From the NCBI RefSeq assembly GCF_000346465.2, contig NC_034014.1, positions 28,188,076 through 28,252,075 on the forward strand: a stretch of DNA of 64,000 nucleotides. The letters are read 5' to 3'. This document shows, one piece after another, positions 1 to 13,147 of this stretch. The translations under genes were made by a program, and so were the position numbers. The notes under the pieces were generated by a model. That model worked only from the letters and a program-made list of their open reading frames with translations. It searched no databases and was not told where the DNA came from. This DNA comes from Prunus persica (Eukaryota; Streptophyta; Magnoliopsida; Rosales; Rosaceae). How positions within the stretch are numbered: position 1 is the first letter of the stretch; each line of letters begins with the position of its first letter.

Positions 1-384
1 AGAAATAAGCTTTCTTCTGTTGGAGTTGTGGAGGAGTTGTTTGAAGAAGGTTCAGCAATGCTCGCTGAAAGGTATGTGCAGCATAGTTTATTATGTAATT
101 GATAAGACAGTATTGCCAGCTTGAGTATAGCCTTTATTTCTTTATTTTCTTGACGGAAATGCAGGTTGGGTAAGGATTCTACTCTGGATGCAAATTCTGG
201 TCTTTTCCGATGTGCAGTCTGCCAAGTGGATCAGCCTCCAGTAGAAGGTTTATCAGTAAATTCTGGGCCTTTTTTCTCTCCAGCATCAAAGCCATGGGAA
301 GGTCTCTTTCTTTGTGCCAAGTGTCGGAACAAGAAAGACGCCATGGAAGGAAGAAGACTGAGCACGCCCACAGTGATCTTGTAG
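1..384 (+). CDS. 3' end of a plant gene, cysteine-motif C-terminus (partial)
   Basis: Only the last two exons are in the window. The first runs from the window edge to 71 (frame 1, donor GT at 72-73) and the second from 165 (acceptor AG at 163-164) to the TAG at 382-384. The joined tail has an acidic helix-like stretch (VEELFEEGSAMLAER), then a C-x2-C pair (RCAVC), a segment ending in KPWEG, a second C-x2-C pair (LCAKC) and a KKDAMEGRR tail. Two Cys pairs about 40 residues apart suggest a small zinc-binding end, but this is inference. The tail resembles what I remember of plant proteins loosely annotated as 'gar2-like', without certainty. No function is assigned. Confidence 0.7.
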
Positions 385-1595
385 TAATTTAACTGATTGC
401 ATATTCTATTGTATTTTTTCTCTGGCAGTGTGAGCATATGCTTGGTTTTCCTTTTTCAGGTGGTGACTATTATAGATGTGTGTAAGAAATGAAGTTGAGG
501 TATGCAGAGTAAGTAGGTGTTTTGCAGTTTCAAAAGTTTGTGTCGGTTCTGGTTTGTGCTCAGCTGTTGGACTGACTGACTGACTGAGGGCAGAGGTGTT
601 ATCATCACTAACAGCTTTAATTTGTAAGTAAATCGAAGGTTTGCGTAATACTTTTGGTGTAGCTGTTCACTTGAGTTCAGTTTTAAATTAGCAACAGCAC
701 GCGATCTAACTCTAACTCATTGGTGTTCGCTCTATTTTATTTTGTTAGAATAATTGAATATATAATCTATTTATTTTGCGATTGTCTACGAAATTTGGTT
801 AGACCTGGTTTGCCACTTCTTCCATATTATTATGTTCTTGCGTGTTACATAATTCGTTCTTTATTATTCCGATAGCATTTACTCTATGTTTAATGAGGAA
901 CATATTTGAAACTATGGAGAGGCTATAATGAGGAGTTTAAAGTGAGGAGGCTATTTGCGCACGTCAGTCTCACCATCAACAAATGTAAAGAAATCATGGG
1001 ACTTAAAACATTTTAAATGTTTTCATGGTGGGATTGGTCTTCTTAAATAACCTCATCACTTTAAACTCCCGATTGTAGCCTCCTATTCCTTACTTTAAAC
1101 TCCTAATTGTAGCCTCTCCTGAAACTGTCTACCATGGTCTGTACCCACATGGCAGCCTAATTAATGTTTTACTTTTTAGGGGGAAAAAAAAAACAAAAAA
1201 CTAAGTCGGTGTAACTTTTAGGTAATTTCAGAGGGTGAGATGAGTAATTTGAGGGGTCACAATGGGTGCAGCTCTTCTAAGAATATAAAGCTTCGGATAT
1301 TTTGGCACCAATGTCTCTCGATTGGTTGTTCAAATCGCAGTTATTTCTGCAAACAAGCTCCTTCCTAAGCACACATGAGTTCACAACCATTAAATTCATA
1401 ATACATGGCCGGAATTTACTAAACCAACAATCAGAAGAAAATTAAACATGAACCACAGAAAGCAGCTGAAGACCAAGAGAGAGAAAACGACTTTATTACA
1501 TTAAGTTGCAACTTGCAAAGAAATGCGTACATACTAATAACATTATCAGGTTCTAAAATCCTCTTCGATAAGCAAGCCCAACAAACTCAACTCAA
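385..1595. other. Intergenic region, 1.2 kb, no gene
   Basis: This stretch lies between two convergent genes: the + strand gene ending at 384 and the - strand gene whose stop is at 1596. No convincing exon is seen. It contains the MITE at 914-1119 and otherwise AT-rich, low-information sequence that should include both 3' UTRs. Confidence 0.6.
914..1119. mobile_element. MITE with terminal inverted repeats, about 206 bp
   Basis: The left end reads GGAGAGGCTATAATGAGGAG and continues GTTTAAAGT. The right end, read in reverse complement, begins GGAGAGGCTACAATTAGGAG and continues the same way. A second, slightly different copy of the right terminal repeat lies just inside it (about 1048-1081). 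The 7-bp sequence TGAAACT flanks both sides (907-913 and 1120-1126) and fits a target-site duplication. No ORF is present, so it is non-autonomous. A 7-8 bp duplication would fit a hAT-type element, but the superfamily is not settled. Confidence 0.7.
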
Positions 1596-2249
1596 TTAAT
1601 TAGGAGGCAGCCATTGCAGCTCAATGCCATAGCTCCATTTCTCAACAGGATCTTCAGGTCGAATATCAACCACAGAAGTATAAGCAGTGCAGCCTCCAAC
1701 CCTAACCCTGATCACATAAGAAGTCATATGTGAATCTTTCAAGTAATGGCAGCAGAGGCCACCTTTGCATGCATTGTTTTTGCCCTCCAACAATTTGTCC
1801 TGAAAAACCCTACAGAGGCTATTTGAGGTACAGTTGAGAGGAGATCGAAGCAGATTGTCAGAGCAATTGAGCAAGATGACTGTGTTGCGAGTGGACACAT
1901 TGAAGGGCAAGTGTTCATCAAGCCTCAAGCCTTGAAGAGAGAAATCAGAAGTTTGACACGTGTCACCATCTTGTACCAGATCAGGTGGACTTATGATGAG
2001 CCTCTGAGCACTCGGGTCAATGCTGAGGATCTTGTAGTAAAACCCTTCAGCTGACTTGAACTCAAGAATGCCATTGCCATTGTTGCTGTTGTTGCAGTAG
2101 ATTTTGTACCTTGAATCTCCGCACGTGTCATCTGTGCTGAAAGGGTATGGAACTTCCACATTGCCGCATTTTGGGCAAGATCCAAGGGCTGATACATGGC
2201 CAGTTTTGATGATATTCATGAGCATGAGCACAAAAAATGTCAAAACCAT
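1596..2249 (-). CDS. Secreted WAK-type galacturonan-binding (GUB_WAK_bind) domain protein
   Basis: A single-exon gene of 217 residues. The first ~21 residues are hydrophobic and end near HVSALG, a probable signal peptide. They are followed by the family hallmark CGNVEVPYPF (about residues 28-37) and regularly spaced cysteines (CGDSRYKIYC, CQTSDFSL, CSDN, CTSNSLC, GLCCHY), typical of the pectin-binding ectodomain of wall-associated kinases and WAK-like 20-type proteins. There is no EGF repeat, transmembrane segment or kinase; the ORF ends in WLPPN. It should act in the cell wall, binding pectin or modulating wall receptors (inference from family). The ATG at 2249 is the first in frame, and a TATA box lies about 60 bp upstream. 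Kinase-less family members are common, so truncation of a larger gene is possible but not required. Confidence 0.85.
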   Translation of the reverse strand: MVLTFFVLMLMNIIKTGHVSALGSCPKCGNVEVPYPFSTDDTCGDSRYKIYCNNSNNGNGILEFKSAEGFYYKILSIDPSAQRLIISPPDLVQDGDTCQTSDFSLQGLRLDEHLPFNVSTRNTVILLNCSDNLLRSPLNCTSNSLCRVFQDKLLEGKNNACKGGLCCHYLKDSHMTSYVIRVRVGGCTAYTSVVDIRPEDPVEKWSYGIELQWLPPN

Positions 2250-2310
2250 CTTGACTTTGGCAGAGAGTCAGAGATAGAGAAAGCAAGAAATGCTGAGAGA
2301 GCGAAGTATC

Positions 2311-2320
2311 TATTTATATA
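2311..2320 (-). promoter_or_regulatory. Probable TATA box of the WAK-type gene
   Basis: On the minus strand this reads TATATAAATA, a good plant TATA box, 62 bp upstream of the ATG. That places transcription start about 30 bp before the coding region, with a short purine-rich leader. Confidence 0.6.
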
Positions 2321-2329
2321 AAAAACCAC

Positions 2330-3826
2330 ATAATTAGTTAATCAATATGGGAACTTATAGAGTGCTGCTATTTCCACAACCTGTTCTATTTCTTCATTTA
2401 CTTTATCTTTCCCTCACCATGTAAATTTGAAAAAATACAGTCTTATCTTTCCACCTACTATTATTCTTAAAATACCCTTTAATTATTAATTCTAGAAAAT
2501 TCTCTTTGTTAATCATTAATAGTTGACATATGGAGAGAATCAAATAAATTATCTTTCTTAAAATAAAAAATAAAAAGAAGTAAATAATCTAATTAAAATA
2601 GAAAAAAAAAAATAAAGATTATTTCAAATATATTTACCTTTTCACTCGAGATTCTCAGTTCGATTCTCCCCTTTTTCAATGTCATTTGTATAATATATAT
2701 ATAGTAGATTGTTGGTATGAAAATGAAGTTCCTTTTTTGTGAATGAATAATAATAATACACAAAGGTGTGCCCAACAGCTGTCAGTGTATGAGATTTGGA
2801 TGGAGAGATTAAGAAATGACAATGAATATACAAATCTTAATTACCCAAAAGAATTATATTATTAAGTTTATTGGCAGCCATGAAAGATGAAGCTAATTAG
2901 CTGGTTTTCACCCATTGGAATCTCATATATTGTATTGTATTATTGTATCTAGATTTGCTCCACCATGCCATTTGCATTCATCAACCAGAGAGGAAAGAGC
3001 TAGTGTCAAATAATATGGAAAGCAAAGAAAGAGAGAAGGCAGGGTTAAGATCAAATTAGATTATTGATCTCCATGCCAACTCGTGGTGAGGAACAATTGG
3101 GTTGACATATCCCACTTTCGATTTTGAAGGAAGTTTCTAGGTTTCATTTGCCTTTCGAGGGGCCAGTGGGGCACTCATTTCCCAAAGTGGCCAAAGTTCT
3201 AATAGTATAAAGAAACGTACATTTTGGGATAAAGCAAAGCACAAAGTTGTATTAGTATAATGCTATTTTGAGAAATTTATAATTAAGAACATAAAGTAGC
3301 ACCCAAGGTAGAAAAATATGTAAGCCATGACCCCTATCTTACATCAATTTATTGGTCCACTTATTCCCAGCCCGCACCAAACCAACCACAAACCACTCTG
3401 GTTAATTAACTGTTGAACACTAAACACCTATGAATAAAATTTGAAACAGGGCAGGCACAAGGAAACCACTTTTAATTTGAAGACAATCAACATATGATTA
3501 AGAATACTAAAGGAAATAATGACTTCATTTTATAGGATTAAGAACATCAAATAGTCTTTACACATTGATCTCAGTTGTTAAGCACCCTCCCTTCTCCAGA
3601 AGAGAGGGAAGAGTAAATGACTTCATGCACTGGGGAAAGAAAGAGAAGAATGAAAACTGGGTGATATATCAACACATTGAAAAACAAAACTCAAGCATTT
3701 TTCTTTGCTAGATTACAACTTACAACCAGAGAAGCAAATATAACATATGCTTCCTACAAAAGTGGCTTGAGCTACTCTTCCTTTCCAAGGCTGAGTGTTT
3801 TCCATGACGTGACAATCAACTGTTTG
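2330..3826. other. Intergenic region, promoter of the WAK-type gene
   Basis: AT-rich DNA without a recognisable coding exon. The part nearest 2330 should hold the upstream control region of the WAK-type gene. The part nearest 3826 is the 3' UTR of the mtSSB gene (both genes are on the minus strand). No transposon ends or RNA genes were recognised. Confidence 0.5.
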
Positions 3827-5984
3827 CTAAACCAATTCTTCTCCTGCAAGTAACAAATGAGCACATTGATCAAAACATAAATGTCAAAATAGGCAATGGT
3901 ATTAACTCAAACAACTAAGGTGTTTTTGTCTGAAATACTTCGTGCAGCACAGAGGTAACGATGGTATTGCATGAAATGTTAGTTTCGTATGGAAGTCTCA
4001 CAATTGGGATAGCAAGGGAGTACATTACTATTTACTAAAGGGTCATGTCATTAGCTGCGGATACTATAAAAAGTAGAAGGAACTTACGCAGATCATCCAA
4101 GGATATACTGCTGATGCTTTCTCCAGTCTTTATAAGACGAATCTTCCCTGCAGGGAAAATCACAATATATAAGTAGTTTCACGTTATCATTATAGCAAGA
4201 CAATCGTTGAACAAAATACCATGAACATGACAGGGTTCTATTTTTCTTTTCTTCTTTTTGAAGGGTTGGAGGGATGGGTGGTCCTTTCAAGGCATACTAA
4301 ATATTGATATTTATCCTTTCAACTTGTATTCGCCTTGTCGGCACTTTTTCTACTGATGCAGAACAGGGTCACAAATATGAATCTTCATTCCCATGTTTAT
4401 TCACCCATCAACAAAACCTTTAAATCTATGAAATTCAGACATCGACAATGTTCTATGCTAAATTAATGTATCCTCCTCCCAAGTTATCTCATAGCAACAC
4501 AACATTGGAACATAAATATTAATGAAGCAAAGTCATGTAAGATACATAAGTCAATCCAAAAACACTGCAGAATGAAGAATTACGACTTAAAAAATAAATA
4601 TTTAGAACAAAGTCAAACTGTAATGCTGGTATTTATACCATCGTAACGAACACATATCTCTGGAATATTCTTAACTTCACCATTGATGCTGTCATTGTAA
4701 ACTCTGGTTTCAATGTCACCCTCCACATAAATTGATGAACTGCAGTTAACCTTCAACCATTAGAGAGACAATATACAGAAACTTCACTCATCCTAAAAAA
4801 TGGACACATACTTCTTAAAAAGTTGTTTAACTGCATAAGCCCCAAGTGCTTCATTATGCACAGCAATTCGATGCCATTGAGCAGGTCTTGGCAAGTCCTT
4901 TGCACCCTCTATTCTTTGGTCAAACATGCCCCCTGTCCCAACTGTGAAGATGGTTACAGTCCGGCCATTCCTCAAGATCTTCTGCACAGGGGCTTGCCCA
5001 ACTTTACCGCAGATAATTGCCTGTATAAATTCAGCATAGCCAAGCATAAACATATGACAAAACATATGGAAGAAGGATATCCCCACACAACTGATTGATT
5101 GCTGATTTAAAAAAAATAGAGGAAAGATTACTCGTTCTGGTGATTTATGCTGTTTCCGTGTCCTAACATCCCTAATGGAACCAACAGGTTTTGTTAGGCT
5201 TATATATGTACAACAATACATGATGCACTTGCATTTGTAATTTGTTATGTGAAGGTACATTTACACACACGAAAACTCTAACATCCAAATGGGTAAAAGT
5301 TACAACTTTTGTTTAATTGAAACTAGATATGAAATACCTTGTGCACACCGCGAAATCCCCAGCCCCTCCTGGGATCCACACTTTGGGCTTGAAAATGCGA
5401 ATCTTTCTTCTCACCCAAAATTTCGTCAAAATCTTCTTCTGCCACAGTTTTCTTTGTCTCGTCATTGCCAATGTCAGATGAGGTGCTTGAGCACCACAAC
5501 TTTGAGCTTCTTTGCACACTCACTGCTGTAATAAAGGTCAAAAATCAACATAAAAATGGCACACTAAATTTCATTGTTCAGATTCTTGGCATGCCCATCA
5601 CTATTTGAGAAAATTGTTCTAAGAAATAACATGTAAACCGTGCTGAATTCTATGCAACCTGTTATCCAAAAAGCCCTTTCTGGACTAAACCCATATCTGG
5701 AATTTAAAAGTTCAACTGACCGACGAGATCATTTAATTTTGTAGAAACTTTAATGTGTGGTTCCATTTAAGAGGCGTTTGAACTCAACCCATGAATAAAA
5801 CAACAACGTTAAACTGAATAAGATATCAGAAATGAGCACCGCAAAGAACAAATTCATGTCATACGTACAAAAACAAAATAAATTTATGGAGGAGAGAGAC
5901 AGAGAGAGAACCAAGTGTTGGGTTGGGCGAGGAAGGAATAGAGACTCTCATAAACTTGGCAAATCTCACAGCGGCCGAACTCAT
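3827..5984 (-). CDS. Mitochondrial single-stranded DNA-binding protein (mtSSB)
   Basis: Six exons assembled from splice signals: 5912-5984, 5338-5525, 4812-5020, 4639-4739, 4088-4147 and 3827-3843. Total 648 nt, 215 residues, frame kept at every junction. The protein has a basic N-terminal targeting region starting MSSAAVRFAKFMRVS, then a bacterial-type SSB OB fold: AIICGKVGQAPVQKILRNG, TIFTVGTGGMF, PAQWHRIAVHNEALG, SSIYVEGDIETR. It ends SSISLDDLREELV. This matches the plant mtSSB family (Arabidopsis At4g11060), which coats single-stranded DNA during mitochondrial DNA replication and recombination. Length and exon layout are normal and no lesion is seen. The last coding exon is only 17 nt, so annotators may misplace the stop. 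Confidence 0.92.
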
Positions 5985-7294
5985 TTTCAGCTGAAAACTC
6001 AGTAAGTCTAGGTAAAGCGAATTGATAAAGAGTGGGGATGGGAGGGTTCAAGGAGGGTTTAGCTTGTTAGGAGGCGAAAGAGAGAGGAAGGTGCGAGGCG
6101 GGTTGACTAGAAAATTTAAAATAAAAAAGGAAAAGAAAAAGTTGCAATCCCTATTTTCTTTAAAACCTATATATATGTATTTTTATTTTTTGAGAAAAAA
6201 GAAACCTTTTTCATCACACCATCCTTTCCAAACTCTTCCGTTTCCCTTATAAAAAAAAAAAAGTAAAAATAATTAATGTGGAAAACATGATTTTTTATTT
6301 ACAAATGCAATATTTTAAACTACATTAATGTATGTCTCTAAAAAAACTACATTAATGTAAGAGGAAGGAGTTTGAACTTAAGTGCAATGGAGAGGACACA
6401 CTGCCTTAATCAACTGACTTAACCTATATTTACAACGAGGATAACATGATTTGTTAACGAAGACTAATTTATAAAAAATTTTGTTTAAACACAAGTACAC
6501 AATAAATTTTTTTTAACTAGTAATTTATGAAAATTATTTGCTTTTCTTAGCATGCTTTATATGAGTCATTGAATTATTGGATGATCACTTTTGTGGTGTG
6601 TTATAGTATCATGATCAAATAGATCTTCATTTCGTAATTAACCTACAAGTGAGCTTTCAAGGCTCGTTGGCGGGTAGGTATCAGTTTGGGTTCCAAGGAT
6701 GGGAGAGAGATGAATTGTTTTTAATTTTAGTTTTCGTATTTCTCAGGGGCAAAAATAACAGGTCCAAGAAGAAAAAATACAAATATTTTGAAGTCTCCTC
6801 ATAAAATTTATAAAAATTAAAAATTAAAAAAATACCTTTTGAAGCGCGCAGATTTCCAGTTGGAATCAAACAACTTCTATAAACGTTGAAACACAAAAGC
6901 TATTCATATTCGAAATTCAGGACAGAAAATTTAGCAAACAGGAACCGCTGGAAATCACCTTTGAGAAGCTACCACTACTTTGTAAGCAAGCATGCACAGA
7001 AATAGAAATGAATGTGGAAGACAAGTATGGGAATGGGAGGGAACAAAACTAACTTCCAAGTCTAAACTTTGAAGATTACAATGAGCATTCCATGAGAAGA
7101 CACTCAGCAAGATGGAAACGAAACAGGGGGAAAAGAAGATAAACTAAAAGCAAAGAGTAACAGCAGCTCCACTAGGTCTTTCAGTACTTAAATAAGAATA
7201 ATAATCTTCTTAGTTCACCCGGAACATTACCAGCTTAATCATAATCAAAACTGCCCCAGGATCAAGCAATGCCACCAAAAACCTCTATATATGA
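5985..7294. other. Intergenic region between mtSSB and eIF3a
   Basis: Promoter and 5' UTR of mtSSB (near 5985) and 3' UTR of eIF3a (near 7294), with AT-rich sequence between. A short repeated phrase, ACTACATTAATGTA, occurs twice near 6319-6358. No gene or transposon end could be supported. Confidence 0.5.
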
Positions 7295-10200
7295 TTAGCG
7301 CTCCGACCCACGGGATGGAACCCTGGATGAGGACCAACTAGATTTTGAGCCACCAAAGGTGGGGGGTCTTCGCTCATCACTGCGCCACCTATCACTTGAT
7401 GGGGGTGGGCGGTCATCTGGCCTACTTGCCCTACGATCAAGATCCGGAGCAGTCTGTGCAGCGGGTTCAGTTCCCCCTCGCCGAAACCTAGGCACATATT
7501 TCCCAGGGGCTGGTGCAGCGGCGGCGGCAGCAGCAGGAGCAGCAACTGCAGGCTCAACTGGACGAGGCTCAGCAGGCCTAGGAAGCTCAGCTGGTCTTCC
7601 CAAAAGTGCTTCTTTCCGCAGCCTTTCTTTTTCTTCTAATTCCCTCTCTCTTTGCCTCTGCTTTTCAGCAATCTCATCCAGTTTTGCCCTGTACTCAGCT
7701 TCTTCTTTCCTTTTCCTTTCGGCTTCTGCATGGTTCAAAGCAGCGATGGTTGATGAACATCAGAAGACAGTAAGGGTAAGATCCATTATAAAGGAAAATT
7801 ATTCAAAAAGCTCGAAAAACTAGTAGAAGAATTGCAGGAATCAGAAATAGCCATAAGCAGGGAGAACAATAATTCACTTCATGTTTTCCAAAGAAATGAT
7901 AAAATCATCTCAAACGAAATTAATATCGTAATCCACACAGAGAGGATGCTCTAGTGTTCACAAAATGCTGGATAGACTAAATTTTTTGTAAGAACACATA
8001 CCTTCATGCTTGCGCGCTTCCTCTTCTTCATGCAGCTTTCTTAGCCTTTCCTCTTCAGATCGCACATAGAATATTTTCTTCCTCTTTGCCTCCCTCTCAT
8101 GTTTCCTGGCCTGAATCATTTGACTGATTTGTTCCTCTCTCTCTGCCGTCCGTCTGTCATATTCTGACTGCCTACGATGCAGCACCCTTTCCTGGAAGCT
8201 CATCTACCAAAGAGAAAAAAGAGTCATTGTTTCTCAGCATCTACCATAATTGTGAACGAACACATGTCATGACAACACAAGTGACCAGAAAGAGTTGTAT
8301 GAACCTATTGTTTGGAAGCATTGGGATAGAAACATTTATAGTTTGATGATAGTGTTAGTGGTTCTGTGCATACATATGTTATTGCTTTCCCCAGGAATCA
8401 GAACATGCACATGTTTTAGGGCAGTGTATACACTCTAGACAGAAATCTGTGTGAAAAATGGAAACAAAAGTGTAATTTGTCTGGTCAGGTAAAACTGCAA
8501 ACTCACCTTATTCTCCAACATCCGTGCTAGCCTATTCTTCTCCTTCAGATCTCCCTCATGGCGCTGTTGGCTCAGCTCAACTTCCAGCTGCAAAGCACAA
8601 TAATGAATTACGGCTAGCATACAAGGCAAAGGGAATAAAATCAACACGAACTGTAAGGGGAAAGAAGGGGAAATGTAACTGTTATATATACCTGTTGATT
8701 ACGTTCATGAAGCACCCTCTCTTCCACTAAACGTTGTTGATAGGCAGCTTCAATCAGCGGAGCAGACTCTTCTCTTTTTGCTCTTTCCAAGTAATCCATT
8801 GTTCTAGCAAGTTTTAGTAATTTCTTCTCCATTTCTTGCCTTTCCCTGAGCTGTTCACTCAGGGCCAACTCCATTAGAGATTGCTTAGTCACCTTTTCCT
8901 GTATAAATATAAAACTCATTAGATACTGATAAAATGGGGTCTTCCATCAAAACCATACTTAAATAAGACATCTTTCACTCACTCCTTCCAAAAGTGGCTT
9001 CTTTCCCTTCTTTCTACTGCGTGCTTCCTGAAGGAGTGCCTGTGCTTCTTCAAGTTCTCTCTCCTCTATTTCCTTTAGTATCCTTTGATTCTTCCTTTGT
9101 TCATATTCACTTGCAAGCCTCTTCTGCTCTGCTTCTTCAGTTATTTTCTGTAGTTTGAGCCTCCTAGACTCTTCCTCACGTTCCTGAAAAAGGAAAATTG
9201 AAAGCTTAGTCTAAGTTCCATCCATTTCCAGACTATTATCAATGCAACTCAAAGTATATGCAGGCATACCATTTCCAGAAGTTGACGTTCTTGTTCTTCC
9301 TTCCTTTTCTCAATGATTGATTTCCTAGCAAGAAGCCTTTTATGTTCCTTATCAACAGTATCTGCTAAAGTAGGCAGAATTTCACCTAGCTTTGATGCTC
9401 CCTTTAGAGGAGGGTACATGATAGCCCTTCCCTCATTTAAAGACTCAGCAAGATTAGTTAGGTGATCTCGAAGCCCGTCAGACTCCAAACCCTGAAAAAG
9501 TTTGCAAGAGAAGACAGTCAAATTGTGACTTGTACAACATCAAAAATTATAAATGCAGAGAATTCAAGCTCTAACTTACCAAGTTACCAAACAACATAAC
9601 CCCCTTCATATGGTCAACTTTCATAGCTATAAATTTATGTTTAACAGCATCCACATAAATCTTCTCAACAACAGAAAAGTCATAAAATGGTATCATCGAA
9701 GATAAACATTCAATCTTCAGTGTGTGATACACCTGCGAAACCTGAATAGCGTAGAGGGAAGAATCATCAACTCTGTTATCAATTTAAATGAACTAAAAGG
9801 TACAACTCTGAATGAATAAGAAACCAAAAAGTCAACACACCTGCTGGAGCAACCTCAGAGTACCAAGCTTTTCAAGGGCTGGAACATATTGAGATAGTTG
9901 CACTTCTGGAACAGAAGAAGCTGAAGACAGCTTACCCCCAACTTTTGAGATTTTGGTCAACAATGGTTCCATCTTTACAGCAAGATTTAGAGGTAGAAAT
10001 TCATGCTCCAGGAGATGGTAAAGATCTTTAACTTCCTGGGTTGCACAGCTCAACACACCTTTAGAGACCTGAAAACAACACCGAAATAAATAAATAAATT
10101 CCTAAGCTTCATAACAACACTTGCACATTTAGAAACATTTCAAACATGTAAAATCCAATTTGATTTATCGTCAGCAAATGCATATCCCTGAATATTACTT

Positions 10201-13147
10201 TATGATTTGAAAGCCTCAACAGATATAGTAGTACACATTTGCTCAAATAAAAAAGATTAAAGCATTACTGAGCAATAATAAGTAATAGCACACAAGGAAA
10301 CAATATCATAGCAAGATTGATACAAAAACTTAAGGGGCATTTTTCATCATCGATCTCAGAAAAAAAAAACTCCACCCCAAAATGATTGTCACAGTTTGAA
10401 AATCACATATTACAGTAGGATTTCATATAAACTCTAAGAGGTAATGGGAAATAAAAAATTGTATTTCTTTGACCATAAAAAAGACTCATTTTGGGACAAG
10501 GTACAAACTGTGGTACACATTATGAAAAGGACAGAGCAGCACTAAGCAAGAAAGGCTAGAAATTAAGCTATTCAAATTTGAAAAGAAATCCATACATATA
10601 CTTCTTCCATTACTCTATTATTAATGTTACCTAACCAGCAAATTGAAAATCTGGTCACAAAGTAAAAGAAAAGTTGTCTATTTAGAAAATTTATAATTGT
10701 TAATGTTCATCACAAGCAAAAGGATTAAAGCTCACGAATAACAGTAAATAACCATAAAACAGACCATGGCAAACTTACCAGTTCAGAGAGAAGAGATGAT
10801 CTTGAAAGCTGGACACAAAACAGATTGTCAGAATGGAAAACCCATTAAAAAATGGAATCAAAAGAAAAACAATGAATAAAATGACAGTACCACATCTCCT
10901 CTGTCAAGCTTGGGTTCAAGATTAAACCCGATAAGATTAGCCATCCTCAAATTGCGCTCTTTCTCATTTTCAAATTCCAAATGTGATGCAGCACGTGTTT
11001 GATCATAGGGGGCAACTGAAAGTGCAGCCAGGACAACAGATGATGCTATCAACTGCAAATCCTTCTGGCTTAAGTTCTTGTTAAAGCTTTTTTGAAGTGT
11101 AAACAGCTTTAACCATGCATAAGCATGATTAAGGTGGCTAGCTGAAATCCAAAAAATTTCTGTTAGCTTGGCATAGTAAACCACCATCAAGGATGCTTTG
11201 GGGGTTTTCTTAACCATGCACATCAATCCATGAATATCTTCAACAGAACGAAATGCTTCCTGCAGATACCATCAGGTAAAACGTAATGTGAGAAATAGAC
11301 AGAATTCAAAAGCAGATTGACAGATTTTGCAAATTTGTTGACAGAATTCACACATAAAAAATAAAAATAAAAACATCGAAAAAAAATCAGACACCTGCCA
11401 CAATTCAAGTTCAGTAGCTATCTTCAGCTGCTCAAATCTTGTATCCAGATACAGCTGCAAGCTCTCAGGTGCAGATAGGTCAGGTCGGTCTCTTTGATCT
11501 CTATATTTATTCAGATTCGCTAAATGATTCCTGATGATTTCACATAACCTGCGGAACTCCGTCGTCCGCTTGTATTGCTTGCAGAACTGGAAGGCTCGAT
11601 GTGCCGTCATCTAAAGATAACAGATTTCAATCAGACACCATAGTTTCTTCTATCAAATAGAATTCTTAAATATCACAATAAAGCAAATTGTAAACTTCTG
11701 TTCGACACAAACCACAAAAGTATACCATGATTAAACTCAAATATGGAATATATATCATTATTAATGATGTTGTCGATGGTCATAGCAAAAAAAAAAAAAC
11801 GATTGGCAGTGTGCTGCTGGGTCCATGAGGTGGAAAACTCAAACAGACATTAATCTTTCTCTAACAGAAGTTAACTAAAACAAAACCCAGGTATACAGCA
11901 AAGCTACAAACTATCCTTCCAACTCTAAAGAGAAAGGGTCAAATAAAGGACCCTTTGCAAGACCTAGTAAGCGTTGAACAAAAAAAAAAAAAAAAAAAAC
12001 AAGAGTTCATCAACTGATTGATTGAAATCCATTATTTCAGTCCTTCAAAGCAAGAACAAGGCTTTTACGCAAATTCACCTAAATCTCAACAAATTACCCA
12101 GTACCATAAACGCGCCAAAAACCATGCAAATCCTCTCAAAGGAAGTTAGAAGTAATAGAATCTTAGTGAGTTGTTTTTAATGCTAAGATCACGAAGGAAA
12201 GTATTAGAACCTTGGAGAACACTCGATAATCTACAAATGCCTTCTTTAACTACTGAGTGATTTGAAACTGCTAAAGTCTTTAGATCTTATGGATGAATAT
12301 TCTTAAAGAGCAGAATTACTAAAGCAGTCAAATTAAAATTTTGTTCTGGACAAGAATTACAATACCGCATAAAGAGCCTCCAACTTTGAGTTATTACGTA
12401 AGATCTCCAGCACAGTTCTGTAGGTCTCCCACAGAAACTTGAACCAAGGAGTAACAACTTCACGATCTGATCTATCTTTTCCTTTCTCACCACTGACATA
12501 GCTCAGCATCAGATCTTCTGGCCTTTTATCTGCTTCAAGGTCATCGACATCAAGAGCTTCTTCCAAGGCTTGAGCCTGAGTACGAGCCTGCTCAGCTTTC
12601 TCAGTCGATAGATGCATGAAATGCTTGATCACCTCTTCCAAGGAAGAGACATTAACTTGTTGACATATTATGCGGTACTGAATCAAACCATCCTTGGCAA
12701 ATCTACCCTTACGCAAGTCAACGCAAAGCTCTACATATTTGAACATAATCCTTTCCAGTGGTTTTTGCCATGCTCTATATCTCTTTGAGGTGATAAGATC
12801 ATGAAGCGATTGTAATGCATCTTGCTTTTGCCCAACATTGATCAACTCTGCAGTGACACATTACAATTGTCAATTCAGATTCAGATAAATATGGCAATGA
12901 AGAAGGCATAAAATTGATACGCAATTAACTTGTTCAATGAATATCCCAACCACTATTGTATAAAGAAACAGAAACATGTTAACAACAAAGGGTTACAGCA
13001 ACTTCAGAAACTATACAATCAAATGAGTAATAAAAACTTATTAAACTAAACAATCAGACATTCATATTTAGCTAAGAAGCCATAAATCCGCAGTGACTCA
13101 CCTTCGGCTCGCTTCAATGCATTTTCCGGTTTTGCAAAATTCGACAT
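7295..13147 (-). CDS. eIF3a: Eukaryotic translation initiation factor 3 subunit A
   Basis: Thirteen exons: 13102-13147, 12366-12847, 11395-11610, 10891-11259, 10779-10808, 9841-10068, 9580-9741, 9270-9491, 8983-9183, 8692-8898, 8507-8587, 8002-8203 and 7295-7725. Total 2877 nt, 958 residues, frame intact; plant eIF3a is near 980. The N-terminus ([20 protein letters not shown]) and the helical repeat/PCI half are typical. Next comes a long charged coiled coil rich in REREEE, RRLKLQK and RKKGKK patterns. The tail is rich in P, A, R and S ([29 protein letters not shown]) and ends SRGSER. In the 43S complex the subunit scaffolds eIF3 and bridges the 40S mRNA exit and entry sides. One exon is only 30 nt. 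A 5' UTR intron (about 13192-13713) precedes the ATG. No lesions found. Confidence 0.97.

Noticed and set aside
1739..1921. Other open frames inside the WAK-type gene
   Set aside because: Shadow frames of the 217-residue coding region, without signal peptide or cysteine spacing.
7359..7823. Open + strand frame of 154 codons opposite eIF3a
   Set aside because: It is the antisense of the Ala/Pro/Arg-rich last exon of eIF3a; no family features and no splice logic.
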